Source of the DNA: Streptomyces broussonetiae
Lineage (GTDB): Bacteria; Actinomycetota; Actinomycetes; Streptomycetales; Streptomycetaceae
Direction of reading: 5' to 3'
NCBI RefSeq assembly: GCF_009796285.1
Contig: NZ_CP047020.1
Coordinates: 2,666,001-2,730,000, forward strand
DNA: 64,000 bases
The translations under genes and the position numbers were made by a program. Under the pieces are notes generated by a model that was given only the letters and a program-made list of their open reading frames with translations, had not been told where the DNA came from and ran no database searches. Positions 21,676 through 30,220 of the stretch are shown here, in pieces (the stretch's first letter is position 1; each line of letters starts with the position of its first letter).

Positions 21676-22932
21676 TCAGCCGAAGAAGTTCCGTACGTGC
21701 TCCAGGCCGTCGACCAGTGCGTCGATCTCGGCCGGCGTGGAGTACAGATAGAACGACGCTCGCGTGGTCGCAGGAATTCCGTAGCGCAGGCAGACGGGCC
21801 GAGCGCAGTGGTGGCCGACGCGGACCGCTATGCCCTGCTCGTCCAGAACCTGGCCCACGTCGTGCGGGTGGATGTCGCCCAGCGTGAAGGAGATCGCGGC
21901 GCCCCGGTCCTCGGCCGTGGTCGGGCCGATGATCCGCAGGTCCGGGACCTCTGCCAGGCGGCGCACCGCGTACTCGGTGAGCGCGTGCTCGTGGGCGAGG
22001 ATCTTGTCCATGCCGATCGAGTTGAGATAGTCGATCGCCGCGCCCAGTCCGACCGCCTGCGCGATCGGGGGCGTGCCCGCCTCGAACTTGTGCGGCGCCG
22101 GAGCGTACGTCGAGGAGTGCATCGAGACGGTCTCGATCATCTCGCCGCCGCCGAGGAACGGCGGCAGGTCCTCGAGCAGCTCCTGGCGGCCCCACAGGAC
22201 GCCGATGCCGGTCGGGCCGCACATCTTGTGACCGGTGAAGGCCACGAAGTCGGCCTGCAGGGCCTGCACGTCCAGCGGCATGTGCGGGGCGGCCTGGGAG
22301 GCGTCGATGCACACCAGCGCGCCGACCTCCTGGGCACGGCGCACGATGGCCTCGACCGGGTTGACCGTGCCCAGGATGTTCGACACCAGCACGAAGGAGA
22401 CGATCTTCGTCTTCTCGGTGATGATCTCGTCGATGTTGGACAGGTCGAGCCGGCCGTCGTCGGTGAGGCCGAACCACTTCAGCTTCGCGCCCGTGCGCTG
22501 CGCGAGCAGCTGCCACGGCACGATGTTGGAGTGGTGCTCCATCTCCGTGATGACGATCTCGGTCTCGTGGTCCACCCGGTAGGGCTCGTCGGCCCAGCCC
22601 AGCATGTTCGCCACGAGGTTCAGCGACTCGGAGGCGTTCTTGGTGAAGATCACCTCGTCGCGGCTCGGCGCGTTGATGAACTCGGCGACCTTGTCACGCG
22701 CGCCCTCGTACAGCGCCGTGGCCTCCTCGGCGAGCACATGCACACCGCGGTGGACGTTGGCGTTGTAGCGCTCGTAGTACTCGCTCAGGGCGTCCAGCAC
22801 CTGGCGCGGCTTCTGCGAGGTCGCCGCGTTGTCCAGGTACACGAGCTTCTTGCCGTCGTGGACGACACGGTCCAGAACGGGGAAGTCCTTGCGGATCGCC
22901 TCGACGTCGAGGAGGCCCGGCAGCTGTGTCAC
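21676..22932 (-). CDS. sufS: SufS cysteine desulfurase
   Basis: A 418-residue class II cysteine desulfurase that takes sulfur from cysteine as an enzyme persulfide. The PLP lysine lies in FTGHKMCGPTGIG; the active-site cysteine lies in HHCARPVCLRYG. The N-terminal YLDNAATSQKPRQVL motif is standard. GTG at 22932 overlaps the sufC stop (GTGA), so it is coupled to sufC. Sulfur passes to SufU, encoded next. Confidence 0.95.
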   Translation of the reverse strand: MTQLPGLLDVEAIRKDFPVLDRVVHDGKKLVYLDNAATSQKPRQVLDALSEYYERYNANVHRGVHVLAEEATALYEGARDKVAEFINAPSRDEVIFTKNASESLNLVANMLGWADEPYRVDHETEIVITEMEHHSNIVPWQLLAQRTGAKLKWFGLTDDGRLDLSNIDEIITEKTKIVSFVLVSNILGTVNPVEAIVRRAQEVGALVCIDASQAAPHMPLDVQALQADFVAFTGHKMCGPTGIGVLWGRQELLEDLPPFLGGGEMIETVSMHSSTYAPAPHKFEAGTPPIAQAVGLGAAIDYLNSIGMDKILAHEHALTEYAVRRLAEVPDLRIIGPTTAEDRGAAISFTLGDIHPHDVGQVLDEQGIAVRVGHHCARPVCLRYGIPATTRASFYLYSTPAEIDALVDGLEHVRNFFG

Positions 22933-23693
22933 GCGGATGCGCCACCCTTCACGTATGCCTCGTAGCCCTCGTTCTCCAGCTTGTCCGCCAGCTCGGGGCC
23001 GCCGGACTCGACGATGCGGCCGCCGGCGAACACGTGGACGTGGTCGGGCTTGATGTAGCGCAGGATGCGCGTGTAGTGCGTGATCAGCAGGGTGCCGACC
23101 TCGCCGGTCTCGCGGACGCGGTTGACGCCCTCGGAGACGATGCGGAGCGCGTCGACGTCGAGGCCGGAGTCGGTCTCGTCGAGGATCGCGACCTTCGGCT
23201 TGAGCAGCTCCAGCTGGAGGATCTCGTGGCGCTTCTTCTCACCGCCGGAGAAGCCCTCGTTGACGTTGCGCTCGGCGAAGGCGGGGTCCATGTTGAGGCG
23301 CTCCATGGCCTCCTTGACCTCCTTCACCCAGGTGCGCAGCTTGGGGGCCTCGCCGCGGATCGCGGTGGCGGAGGTGCGCAGGAAGTTGGAGACCGAGACG
23401 CCGGGGACCTCGACCGGGTACTGCATCGCCAGGAACAGGCCCGCGCGGGCACGCTCGTCGACGGACATCTCCAGGACGTCCTCGCCGTCGAGCAGCACGG
23501 TGCCCTCGGTGATCGTGTACTTGGGGTGACCCGCGAGGGAGTAGGCGAGGGTCGACTTGCCGGAGCCGTTGGGGCCCATGATGGCGTGCGTCTCGCCCTG
23601 CTTCACGGTGAGGTCGACGCCCTTGAGGATCTCCTTCGTGGCGTTGTCGGCCTCGACGGTGACGTGCAGGTCTCGGATTTCAAGCGTTGCCAT
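22929..23693 (-). CDS. sufC: SufC ATPase
   Basis: A 254-residue ABC-type ATPase: Walker A GPNGSGKST, signature FSGGEKKR, Walker B VAILDETDSGLD. The ETDSGLD form of Walker B and the LTVKQGETHAIMGPNG start are typical of SufC rather than of a transporter ATPase. It drives conformational change of the SufBCD scaffold in the cytoplasm. It lies 7 bp after the Rieske gene and overlaps sufS. Confidence 0.95.
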   Translation of the reverse strand: MATLEIRDLHVTVEADNATKEILKGVDLTVKQGETHAIMGPNGSGKSTLAYSLAGHPKYTITEGTVLLDGEDVLEMSVDERARAGLFLAMQYPVEVPGVSVSNFLRTSATAIRGEAPKLRTWVKEVKEAMERLNMDPAFAERNVNEGFSGGEKKRHEILQLELLKPKVAILDETDSGLDVDALRIVSEGVNRVRETGEVGTLLITHYTRILRYIKPDHVHVFAGGRIVESGGPELADKLENEGYEAYVKGGASA

Positions 23694-23700
23694 GGGTGCC

Positions 23701-24021
23701 TCAGGACTCCTGGGTGAGGGAGACGAGCACGTCGTCCCCTTCGATCTTTACGGGGTATACGGGGACGGGGCGTGTGGCCGGGAGGCCGGACGGCTTGCCG
23801 GTGCGCAGGTCGAAGCTGGAGCCGTGCAGCCAGCACTCGATCTGGCAGTCCTCCACCTCGCCCTCGGAGAGGGAGACGTTCGCGTGCGAGCAGATGTCGT
23901 GGATCGCGAACACCTCGCCCTCGGTCTTCACGACCGAGACCGGCGTGCCGTCGAGTTCCACCCGCTTGGGGGTGTCCTCCTCCAGCTCGCTCAGCCCGCA
24001 GACGCGTACGAAGGTCGTCAT
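23701..24021 (-). CDS. Rieske [2Fe-2S] ferredoxin-like protein of the suf operon
   Basis: A 106-residue single-domain Rieske protein with both ligand pairs intact: Cys44-His46 (CSHANV) and Cys63-His66 (CWLHGSSF). Annotation pipelines call it a dioxygenase ferredoxin subunit, but no oxygenase is nearby. It overlaps sufD at its ATG (24018-24021) and sits between sufD and sufC, which is common in actinobacteria. It may give electrons for cluster assembly or repair; that role is inferred from place only. Confidence 0.92.
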   Translation of the reverse strand: MTTFVRVCGLSELEEDTPKRVELDGTPVSVVKTEGEVFAIHDICSHANVSLSEGEVEDCQIECWLHGSSFDLRTGKPSGLPATRPVPVYPVKIEGDDVLVSLTQES

Positions 24022-25238
24022 GCGACGGACGCCTCCAGCTCCTCCTCGATCTTGGCGAGCAGGCGCTCCTCGATGTCGGCGACACCGATCTGCTGGACCA
24101 GCTCGGCGAAGAAGCCGCGGACCACCAGGCGGCGGGCCTCGTGCTCCGGGATGCCGCGGGCCATCAGGTAGAAGAGCTGCTCGTCGTCGAAGCGGCCGGT
24201 GGCGGAGGCATGGCCCGCGCCGACGATCTCGCCGGTCTCGATCTCCAGGTTCGGCACCGAGTCGACGCGCGCACCGTCCGTGAGGACCAGGTTGCGGTTC
24301 ATCTCGTAGGTGTCCGTGCCCTCGGCCCTGGCCTCGATGAGCACGTCACCGATCCACACCGCGTGTGCGTCCTCGCCCTGGAGCGCGCCCTTGTAGACGA
24401 CGTTCGACTTGCAGTGCGGGGTGTTGTGGGTGACCAGCAGGCGGTGCTCCTGGTGCTGCCCGGCGTCGGTGAAGTACAGGCCGAACAGCTCGGCCTCGCC
24501 GCCGGTGCCGGCGTACTCGACGCGCGGGTGCAGGCGGACCAGGTCGCCGCCGAAGGTGACCACGAACGACTTGAAGGTGGCGTCCCGGCCGATCAGCGCG
24601 TTGTGCTGACCCACGTGGACCGCCCTGTCGTCCCAGTCCTGGACGGAGACGACGGTCAGCTTGGCGCCGTCACCGAGGACGTAGTCGACGTTGGCGGCGA
24701 GTACGGCGTCACCGGTGTGGTCGATGACGACGACGGCCTCGGCGAAGGCTTCCAGCTCGATGACCTGGTGGCCGTAGGCGACCCCGCCCTCGCCGTGCAC
24801 GGCGATGCGGATCGGCTCGGTGAGCACCGTCTCCTTGGGGACGGTGACCACGCCGGCCTTCTCGAAGGCCGAGTACGCCTGGGCGGCGACGCGGTCCACG
24901 GGGGTGCCGGCCTTGCCGATGCGGGCGTCGCCGCGGTCGACGGTCTCGACGGTGACGCCCTCGGGGGCCTCCACGACGACCTTCACGCCGGTGCCGGTGG
25001 CGACGGCGGTGCCGTCGTGCAGCCCGCGCAGGCGCTCCAGCGGGGTGAACCGCCACTCCTCCTCGCGGCCGTGCGGGACCGGGAAGTCCGCCACGTCGAA
25101 GGACGGAGGCGCGCTCATGCGCGAGACGACGGTCGACTCGGCGGCCACCGCGATCTGGCCGGCGGTGGTGGAGCCCATCGGTGGGGGTCCCCCCGCCCGA
25201 ACGGAGTTGAGGGTGGGGGAGTTCTGAGCCTCAGCCAT
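24018..25238 (-). CDS. sufD: SufD scaffold protein
   Basis: A 406-residue SufD of the SufBCD scaffold. The conserved core begins MSAPPSFDVADFPVPHGREE, and the C-terminal half is the SufB/D beta-helix with HASATGRFDDEQLFYLMARG, which shares its last part with SufB. The first 35 residues are odd: NSPTLNSVRAGGPPP is encoded by a 42-bp segment looking like a Streptomyces intergenic repeat (25181-25222), inserted in frame. ATG 25178 after the repeat is an alternative start, but GGAAG before 25238 and the MAEAQ start (familiar from relatives by memory) favour the longer form. Confidence 0.92.
   Translation of the reverse strand: MAEAQNSPTLNSVRAGGPPPMGSTTAGQIAVAAESTVVSRMSAPPSFDVADFPVPHGREEEWRFTPLERLRGLHDGTAVATGTGVKVVVEAPEGVTVETVDRGDARIGKAGTPVDRVAAQAYSAFEKAGVVTVPKETVLTEPIRIAVHGEGGVAYGHQVIELEAFAEAVVVIDHTGDAVLAANVDYVLGDGAKLTVVSVQDWDDRAVHVGQHNALIGRDATFKSFVVTFGGDLVRLHPRVEYAGTGGEAELFGLYFTDAGQHQEHRLLVTHNTPHCKSNVVYKGALQGEDAHAVWIGDVLIEARAEGTDTYEMNRNLVLTDGARVDSVPNLEIETGEIVGAGHASATGRFDDEQLFYLMARGIPEHEARRLVVRGFFAELVQQIGVADIEERLLAKIEEELEASVA
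25181..25222. repeat. Repeat-like hairpin element inside sufD
   Basis: G/C-run sequence with GGGGGTCCCCCC at one side and GGTGGGGGAG at the other, giving a strong foldback. It resembles a short repeat frequent between Streptomyces genes, recalled rather than searched. It adds 14 codons to the 5' end of sufD without breaking the frame. Confidence 0.5.
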
Positions 25239-25297
25239 GGCTGTCGGTCTGCTCTCTTCCTACGTCAGAAATTGCTGCTTGCTGTCCGGGGCGGGTC

Positions 25298-26719
25298 TCA
25301 GCCGACCGCGCCCTCCATCTGCAGCTCGATCAGCCGGTTGAGCTCCAGCGCGTACTCCATCGGCAGTTCCTTGGCGATCGGCTCGACGAAGCCGCGCACG
25401 ATCATCGCCATCGCCTCGAACTCGGACAGACCGCGGCTCATCAGGTAGAAGAGCTGGTCCTCGGAGACCTTGGAGACGGTGGCCTCGTGGCCCATCGACA
25501 CGTCGTCCTCGCGGACGTCCACGTAGGGGTACGTGTCGGAGCGGGAGATGGTGTCGACCAGCAGCGCGTCGCACAGCACGTTCGACTTGGAGCCGTGGGC
25601 ACCCTCGCCGATCTCGACGAGACCGCGGTAGGAGGTACGGCCGCCGCCGCGCGCCACGGACTTCGAGACGATGTTGGAGGAGGTGTTCGGCGCCATGTGG
25701 ACCATCTTGGAGCCGGCGTCCTGGTGCTGCCCCTCGCCCGCGAAGGCGATGGACAGGGTCTCGCCCTTGGCGTGCTCGCCCATCAGGTAGACGGCCGGGT
25801 ACTTCATCGTCACCTTGGAGCCGATGTTGCCGTCGATCCACTCCATGGTCGCGCCCTCGTAGGCCACGGCGCGCTTGGTGACCAGGTTGTAGACGTTGTT
25901 CGACCAGTTCTGGATGGTCGTGTAGCGGCAGCGGGCGTTCTTCTTGACGATGATCTCGACGACCGCGGAGTGCAGCGAGTCCGACTGGTAGATCGGGGCG
26001 GTGCAGCCCTCGACGTAGTGCACGTAGGCACCCTCGTCGACGATGATCAGGGTCCGCTCGAACTGGCCCATGTTCTCCGTGTTGATGCGGAAGTAGGCCT
26101 GCAGCGGGATCTCGACGTGCACACCCTTGGGCACGTAGATGAAGGAGCCGCCGGACCACACGGCGGTGTTCAGCGCGGCGAACTTGTTGTCACCGGCGGG
26201 GATGACGGTCCCGAAGTACTCCTTGAAGAGCTCCGGGTGCTCCTTCAGGGCGGTGTCGGTGTCGAGGAAGATGACGCCCTGCTCCTCCAGGTCCTCGCGG
26301 ATCTGGTGGTAGACGACCTCCGACTCGTACTGGGCGGCGACACCGGCGACCAGGCGCTGCTTCTCGGCCTCCGGGATGCCCAGCTTGTCGTAGGTGTTCT
26401 TGATGTCCTCGGGCAGGTCCTCCCAGGACTCCGCCTGCTTCTCCGTGGAGCGCACGAAGTACTTGATGTTGTCGAAGTCGATGCCCGACAGGTCCGAGCC
26501 CCAGTTCGGCATGGGCTTCTTCTCGAACAGCTTCAGGCCCTTGAGGCGGAGCTTGGTCATCCACTCCGGCTCGGACTTCTTGTCCGAGATGTCCCGGACG
26601 ACGTCCTCGTTCAGGCCACGGCGCGCGGACGCACCGGCCACGTCGGAGTCGGCCCAGCCGTATTCGTACTTGCCCAGACCCTCGAGCTCAGGGTGGGCAG
26701 TCTCCGTGGGGAGAGTCAT
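25298..26719 (-). CDS. sufB: SufB scaffold protein
   Basis: A 473-residue SufB, the usual length. Landmarks include [20 protein letters not shown], ITPxG-type core [36 protein letters not shown] and the C-terminal [17 protein letters not shown]. In the SufBCD complex SufB receives sulfur and is the site where Fe-S clusters are built. ATG 26719 overlaps the sufR stop (26716-26719), so regulator and scaffold are translationally coupled. sufD follows after 59 bp. Confidence 0.96.
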   Translation of the reverse strand: MTLPTETAHPELEGLGKYEYGWADSDVAGASARRGLNEDVVRDISDKKSEPEWMTKLRLKGLKLFEKKPMPNWGSDLSGIDFDNIKYFVRSTEKQAESWEDLPEDIKNTYDKLGIPEAEKQRLVAGVAAQYESEVVYHQIREDLEEQGVIFLDTDTALKEHPELFKEYFGTVIPAGDNKFAALNTAVWSGGSFIYVPKGVHVEIPLQAYFRINTENMGQFERTLIIVDEGAYVHYVEGCTAPIYQSDSLHSAVVEIIVKKNARCRYTTIQNWSNNVYNLVTKRAVAYEGATMEWIDGNIGSKVTMKYPAVYLMGEHAKGETLSIAFAGEGQHQDAGSKMVHMAPNTSSNIVSKSVARGGGRTSYRGLVEIGEGAHGSKSNVLCDALLVDTISRSDTYPYVDVREDDVSMGHEATVSKVSEDQLFYLMSRGLSEFEAMAMIVRGFVEPIAKELPMEYALELNRLIELQMEGAVG

Positions 26720-27450
26720 GCGGGGTTCCTCCCGGCCGTGCTTGCAGGTGCGTTAGGGGAAATCTTGGGGATGAACGTCGTGCAGACGCCGTCGCCGTGC
26801 GCGATGGTCGCCAGTCGCTGGACGTGCGTGCCCAGCAGCTCGGCGAAGATCTCCGTCTCCGCCTCGCAGAGCTGCGGGAACTGCTCCGCGACATGGGCGA
26901 CCGGGCAGTGGTGCTGGCACAGCTGCTCGCCGACCGGTGCGCTGCGCGCCGTAGCAGCGTACCCGTCCACGCTCAAGGCCTTGGCCAGCGCTTCGGCACG
27001 CCTGTCCGGGGTGACGGCCTCGACCGCCTTGCGGTAGGCGCTCGCCTGGGCGGCGATCCGGGCACGGGCGAAGGCGGCGACCGCCTCGGGTCCGCCCCCC
27101 TGCTCGGCGATCCAGCGGAGTGCGTCCGCGGCCAGCTTGTCGTACGACTGGTCGAAGGCGTCCCGGCCGCAGTCGGTGAGCGCGAAGACCTTCGCGGGAC
27201 GGCCACGCGTGCGCGTGCCGTACACCCGCTGCTCGCGCGCCTCCACGACGTCGTCGGCCACCAGGGCGTCCAGATGGCGCCGGACGGCGGCCTGGGTCAG
27301 TCCCAGCCGGCCGGCCAGCTCGGCGACGGTCGACGGGCCGTGGTCCAGGATGGAGCGCGCGACCCGGTTGCGCGTGGAGCGCTCACCGGTCGCGAGTTCC
27401 TCCTGCGGGGCCCCCAAGGAGGTCTCCCGAGCCTCGCCGACGTTTTTCAC
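26716..27450 (-). CDS. sufR: SufR iron-sulfur cluster regulator of the suf operon
   Basis: A 244-residue winged helix-turn-helix repressor ([19 protein letters not shown] at about residues 40-60) with a C-terminal cysteine cluster CQHHC...C that binds an Fe-S cluster in known SufR proteins. It senses cluster status and represses suf when clusters are sufficient. GTG 27450 is given as start: there is no ribosome site, and a promoter-like TTGTCA-18-AACAAT (27486-27457) would start transcription at the GTG, so the mRNA may be leaderless. A TTG at 27486 is the other in-frame option. It is the first gene of the operon and overlaps sufB. Confidence 0.9.
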   Translation of the reverse strand: MKNVGEARETSLGAPQEELATGERSTRNRVARSILDHGPSTVAELAGRLGLTQAAVRRHLDALVADDVVEAREQRVYGTRTRGRPAKVFALTDCGRDAFDQSYDKLAADALRWIAEQGGGPEAVAAFARARIAAQASAYRKAVEAVTPDRRAEALAKALSVDGYAATARSAPVGEQLCQHHCPVAHVAEQFPQLCEAETEIFAELLGTHVQRLATIAHGDGVCTTFIPKISPNAPASTAGRNPA

Positions 27451-27463
27451 AACGCCATTGTTG
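27450..27463. promoter_or_regulatory. SufR operator candidate (CAAC-N6-GTTG)
   Basis: CAACGCCATTGTTG is a symmetric CAAC-6-GTTG element lying between the predicted -10 and the GTG start of sufR. I recall this motif as the reported SufR site in Streptomyces; the citation was not checked. Its place over the start fits autorepression. Confidence 0.65.
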
Positions 27464-27517
27464 CGTAATTCCGCGGGGCCTGACAAGCGCCGCCCGGATC
27501 ACCGGACGGTGCCCTGC

Positions 27518-27536
27518 ATCACTTAGGCATACCTAA
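27518..27536. promoter_or_regulatory. Iron-box-like site (DmdR/IdeR) between sufR and the AAC(3) gene
   Basis: ATCACTTAGGCATACCTAA matches 13 of 19 positions of the actinobacterial iron box TTAGGTTAGGCTCACCTAA, with the right half nearly complete. It lies 68 bp upstream of sufR and 98 bp upstream of the divergent acetyltransferase gene. A palindrome TGATCGATCA follows at 27559-27568. Confidence 0.5.
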
Positions 27537-27633
27537 TCTGACCTGCGAAAACGATCTTTGATCGATCATCCCTGAAGGGCCGTGCGGCCAATTCGGTAGC
27601 GCCGCGCGGGCCCGTCCGGAAGACTCGCGAACC

Positions 27634-28449
27634 ATGGCCACACCCCCTCCGACCGGCCCACTTGTCACCCGGGACACCATCGCCGCACAGCTGCGACTGC
27701 TGGGTGTCAGGAGCGGCGAGATCCTCCTGGCGCACTCCTCGCTCAGCTCGCTCGGCTGGGTCAATGGAGGCGCGGTCGCCGTCGTCCAGGGCCTGCTCGA
27801 CGCCCTCGGCCCGGACGGCACGCTCGTCGTCCCGACGCAGACCGGCGATCTGTCCGACCCGGCGGTGTGGTCGAACCCGCCGGTGCCCAGGCAGTGGTGG
27901 GACCGGATCCGGGCCACCATGCCCGCCTACGATCCGCTGATCACCCCCACCCGCGGGGTCGGGGTGGTCCCGGAGACCGTGCGGACCTGGCCCGGTGCGC
28001 TGCGCAGCGCCCACCCGCAGACCTCCTTCGCGGCGGTCGGCCCGCACGCGCGCGAGATCACCGTCGGTCACGCGCCCGACTGCCGGCTCGGCGAGCGCAG
28101 CCCGCTGGCCCGCCTGGAGAAGCTCGGCGCCCGGGTCCTGCTGCTGGGCGTGGGCTACGACGCCTGCACCAGCTTCCACCTGGCCGAGTACCGGATACCC
28201 GCCCCCCTGGTCCCGGTCGGCCGGCCCGCTCCGGGCGGCGGCTGGGAGACCGTGACCGAGGTCTCGATCACCTCCGACCGGTTCGACGAGCTGGGCCACG
28301 ACTTCGAACGGGACCGGAACGTCGTACGGGGCACGGTGGGCGCGGCGGACGTACGGCTGTTCCCGGTGGGGGACGCGGTGGCCTACGCGCAGCGGTGGCT
28401 GCCGCTGCACCGACCTCGTGAGGAGGAGTTCCCGCACCCCCGCGCCTGA
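27634..28449 (+). CDS. AAC(3)-family N-acetyltransferase
   Basis: A 271-residue protein of the antibiotic N-acetyltransferase (AAC(3)) family. It shows the family blocks LLAHSSLSSLGWVNGG, VVPTQTGDLSDP, RSAHPQTSFAAVGPHA and LLLGVGYDACTSFHLAEY. Members acetylate the 3-amino group of aminoglycosides using acetyl-CoA; chromosomal paralogues without a clear drug role are frequent in Streptomyces, so resistance is possible, not shown. It lies divergent from sufR across a 183-bp region with a SufR-like and an iron-box-like site. Only a weak GGAAG precedes ATG 27634. Confidence 0.88.
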   Translation: MATPPPTGPLVTRDTIAAQLRLLGVRSGEILLAHSSLSSLGWVNGGAVAVVQGLLDALGPDGTLVVPTQTGDLSDPAVWSNPPVPRQWWDRIRATMPAYDPLITPTRGVGVVPETVRTWPGALRSAHPQTSFAAVGPHAREITVGHAPDCRLGERSPLARLEKLGARVLLLGVGYDACTSFHLAEYRIPAPLVPVGRPAPGGGWETVTEVSITSDRFDELGHDFERDRNVVRGTVGAADVRLFPVGDAVAYAQRWLPLHRPREEEFPHPRA

Positions 28450-28466
28450 GCGGTCCGGCGTCTCCC

Positions 28467-28472
28467 TAGACT
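28467..28472 (+). promoter_or_regulatory. -10 element TAGACT of a leaderless ABC operon
   Basis: TAGACT ends eight bases before ATG 28481, and there is no Shine-Dalgarno. This TANNNT-to-ATG distance is typical of leaderless actinobacterial transcripts. A poor -35 (CTGAGC) lies about 16 bp upstream. Confidence 0.5.
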
Positions 28473-28480
28473 CTGGATCC

Positions 28481-29404
28481 ATGCGAAGTGAGCCCGTGGT
28501 CCAGGTCCAGGCACTGGTGAAGCGGTACGGCACGAAGACCGCGGTGGACGGCCTCGACCTGGTGGCCCAGGCGGGTGTGACCGCCGTCCTCGGTCCCAAC
28601 GGTGCGGGAAAGACGACCACGGTCGAGACCTGCGAGGGGTACCGGAAGCCGGATTCCGGCGCGGTGCGCGTCCTGGGCCTCGACCCGGTGCGCCAGTGCG
28701 CCGAGCTGCGTCCCCGTATCGGTGTGATGCTGCAGTCCGGCGGCGTGTACTCCGGCGCCCGGGCCGACGAGATGCTGCGGCACGTGGCCAAGCTGCACGC
28801 GCATCCGCTGGACGTGGACGCGCTGATGGAGCGGCTCGGGCTCGGCTCCTGCGGCCGTACCTCCTACCGCCGGCTCTCCGGCGGCCAGCAGCAGCGGCTC
28901 GCGCTCGCCATGGCCGTCGTCGGCCGCCCGGAGCTGGTCTTCCTGGACGAGCCGACCGCCGGCCTCGACCCACAGGCCCGCCGGGCCACCTGGGAGCTGG
29001 TGAAGGACCTGCGCGCCGACGGGGTCGCGGTGATCCTCACCACCCACCACATGGACGAGGCCGAGCAGCTCGCCGACGACGTGGCGATCATCGACGGTGG
29101 CAAGGTCATCGCCCAGGGCTCCCCTGAGGAGCTGTGCAAGGGCGGCGCCGAGAACACCCTGCGCTTCACCGGCCGCCCCGGCCTCGACGTCGGTTCCCTG
29201 CTCAAGGCGCTCCCGGCCGACTGCACGGCCGCGGAGCTGACCCCGGGCGCCTACCGGGTCATCGGCAAGGTCGACCCGCAACTGCTGGCCACGGTGGCCT
29301 CGTGGTGCGCCCAGCACGGGGTGATGCCGGACCGGATCTCGGTCGAGCGGCACACCCTGGAAGACGTCTTTTTGGAACTGACCGGCAAGGAGTTGCGTTC
29401 ATGA
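28481..29404 (+). CDS. ABC exporter ATP-binding protein (DrrA/CcmA type)
   Basis: A 307-residue ATPase: Walker A GPNGAGKTTT, signature LSGGQQQR, Walker B LVFLDEPTAGLD and the switch His in LTTHHMDEA. The C-terminal tail LEDVFLELTGKELRS is typical of ABC-2 exporter ATPases of the drug or polysaccharide/lipid group. ATGA overlap couples it to the permease at 29401. ctaA, the heme A synthase gene, follows 47 bp later on the same strand, so a link to cytochrome assembly is possible but not shown. The substrate is unknown. Confidence 0.92.
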   Translation: MRSEPVVQVQALVKRYGTKTAVDGLDLVAQAGVTAVLGPNGAGKTTTVETCEGYRKPDSGAVRVLGLDPVRQCAELRPRIGVMLQSGGVYSGARADEMLRHVAKLHAHPLDVDALMERLGLGSCGRTSYRRLSGGQQQRLALAMAVVGRPELVFLDEPTAGLDPQARRATWELVKDLRADGVAVILTTHHMDEAEQLADDVAIIDGGKVIAQGSPEELCKGGAENTLRFTGRPGLDVGSLLKALPADCTAAELTPGAYRVIGKVDPQLLATVASWCAQHGVMPDRISVERHTLEDVFLELTGKELRS

Positions 29405-30174
29405 CGACCGCGACCGGTACCTACACCCCCGAGCCGGGTGCGGCGCCGCTTCCCCGCATGATCGCGGCGCAGGCGGCCCTGGAGACCAGGATGCTGCTGC
29501 GCAACGGCGAGCAGCTGCTGCTCACGGTCGTCATCCCGACCCTGCTGCTCGTGCTCTTCAGCTCCGTCGACATCGTCGACACCGGCAAGGGCAAGGCGGT
29601 CGACTTCCTCGCTCCCGGCATCCTGGCGCTCGCCGTGATGTCGACCGCGTTCACCGGGCAGGCCATCGCGACCGGCTTCGAGCGCCGCTACGGCGTGCTC
29701 AAGCGGCTCGCCGCCTCGCCGCTGCCCCGCTGGGGGCTGATGACCGCGAAGACGGCGTCCGTGCTGGTCACGGAGGTCCTTCAGGTCATCCTGCTGACGG
29801 TGATCGCGTTCGCGCTGGGCTGGCACCCGCACGGCAACCCCGCCGCCGTCCTGCTCCTGCTGATCCTCGGCACGGCCGCCTTCTCCGGACTCGGGCTGCT
29901 GATGGCGGGCACGCTGAAGGCGGAGGCGACCCTGGCCGCGGCCAACCTGGTCTTCCTGCTGCTGCTCGTCGGCGGCGGGGTCATCGTCCCGCTCGACAAG
30001 TTCGGCTCGGCCGGGCAGCACGTCCTCGGGCTGCTGCCGATCTCGGCGCTCTCGGACGGTCTGCGGGACGTGCTCCAGCACGGGGCCGGGACGCCGTGGG
30101 GCGACCTGGGGATCCTGGCCGTGTGGGCGGTCGTCGCCCTGGCCGCGGCCGGAAGGTTCTTCCGCTGGGAGTGA
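29401..30174 (+). CDS. ABC-2 type exporter permease
   Basis: A 257-residue membrane protein with six predicted transmembrane segments in the ABC-2 arrangement: an N-terminal cytoplasmic part, TM1 at about 38-55, then paired helices, and the conserved GFERRYGVLKRLAASPL amphipathic region after TM2. It forms the channel for the ATPase encoded upstream, with which it overlaps (ATGA). The partner pair occurs directly before ctaA. Substrate unknown. Confidence 0.92.
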   Translation: MTTATGTYTPEPGAAPLPRMIAAQAALETRMLLRNGEQLLLTVVIPTLLLVLFSSVDIVDTGKGKAVDFLAPGILALAVMSTAFTGQAIATGFERRYGVLKRLAASPLPRWGLMTAKTASVLVTEVLQVILLTVIAFALGWHPHGNPAAVLLLLILGTAAFSGLGLLMAGTLKAEATLAAANLVFLLLLVGGGVIVPLDKFGSAGQHVLGLLPISALSDGLRDVLQHGAGTPWGDLGILAVWAVVALAAAGRFFRWE

Positions 30175-30220
30175 AGCCACGGTGGACCCTCGTGAAAGCG
30201 TGCACAAGCGGCGGCCTACG

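Noticed and set aside
23701..24021. Dioxygenase ferredoxin subunit as the role of the Rieske protein
   Set aside because: No oxygenase or reductase gene is near; it is locked by overlap into the suf operon, so a role in cluster assembly or electron supply is more likely.
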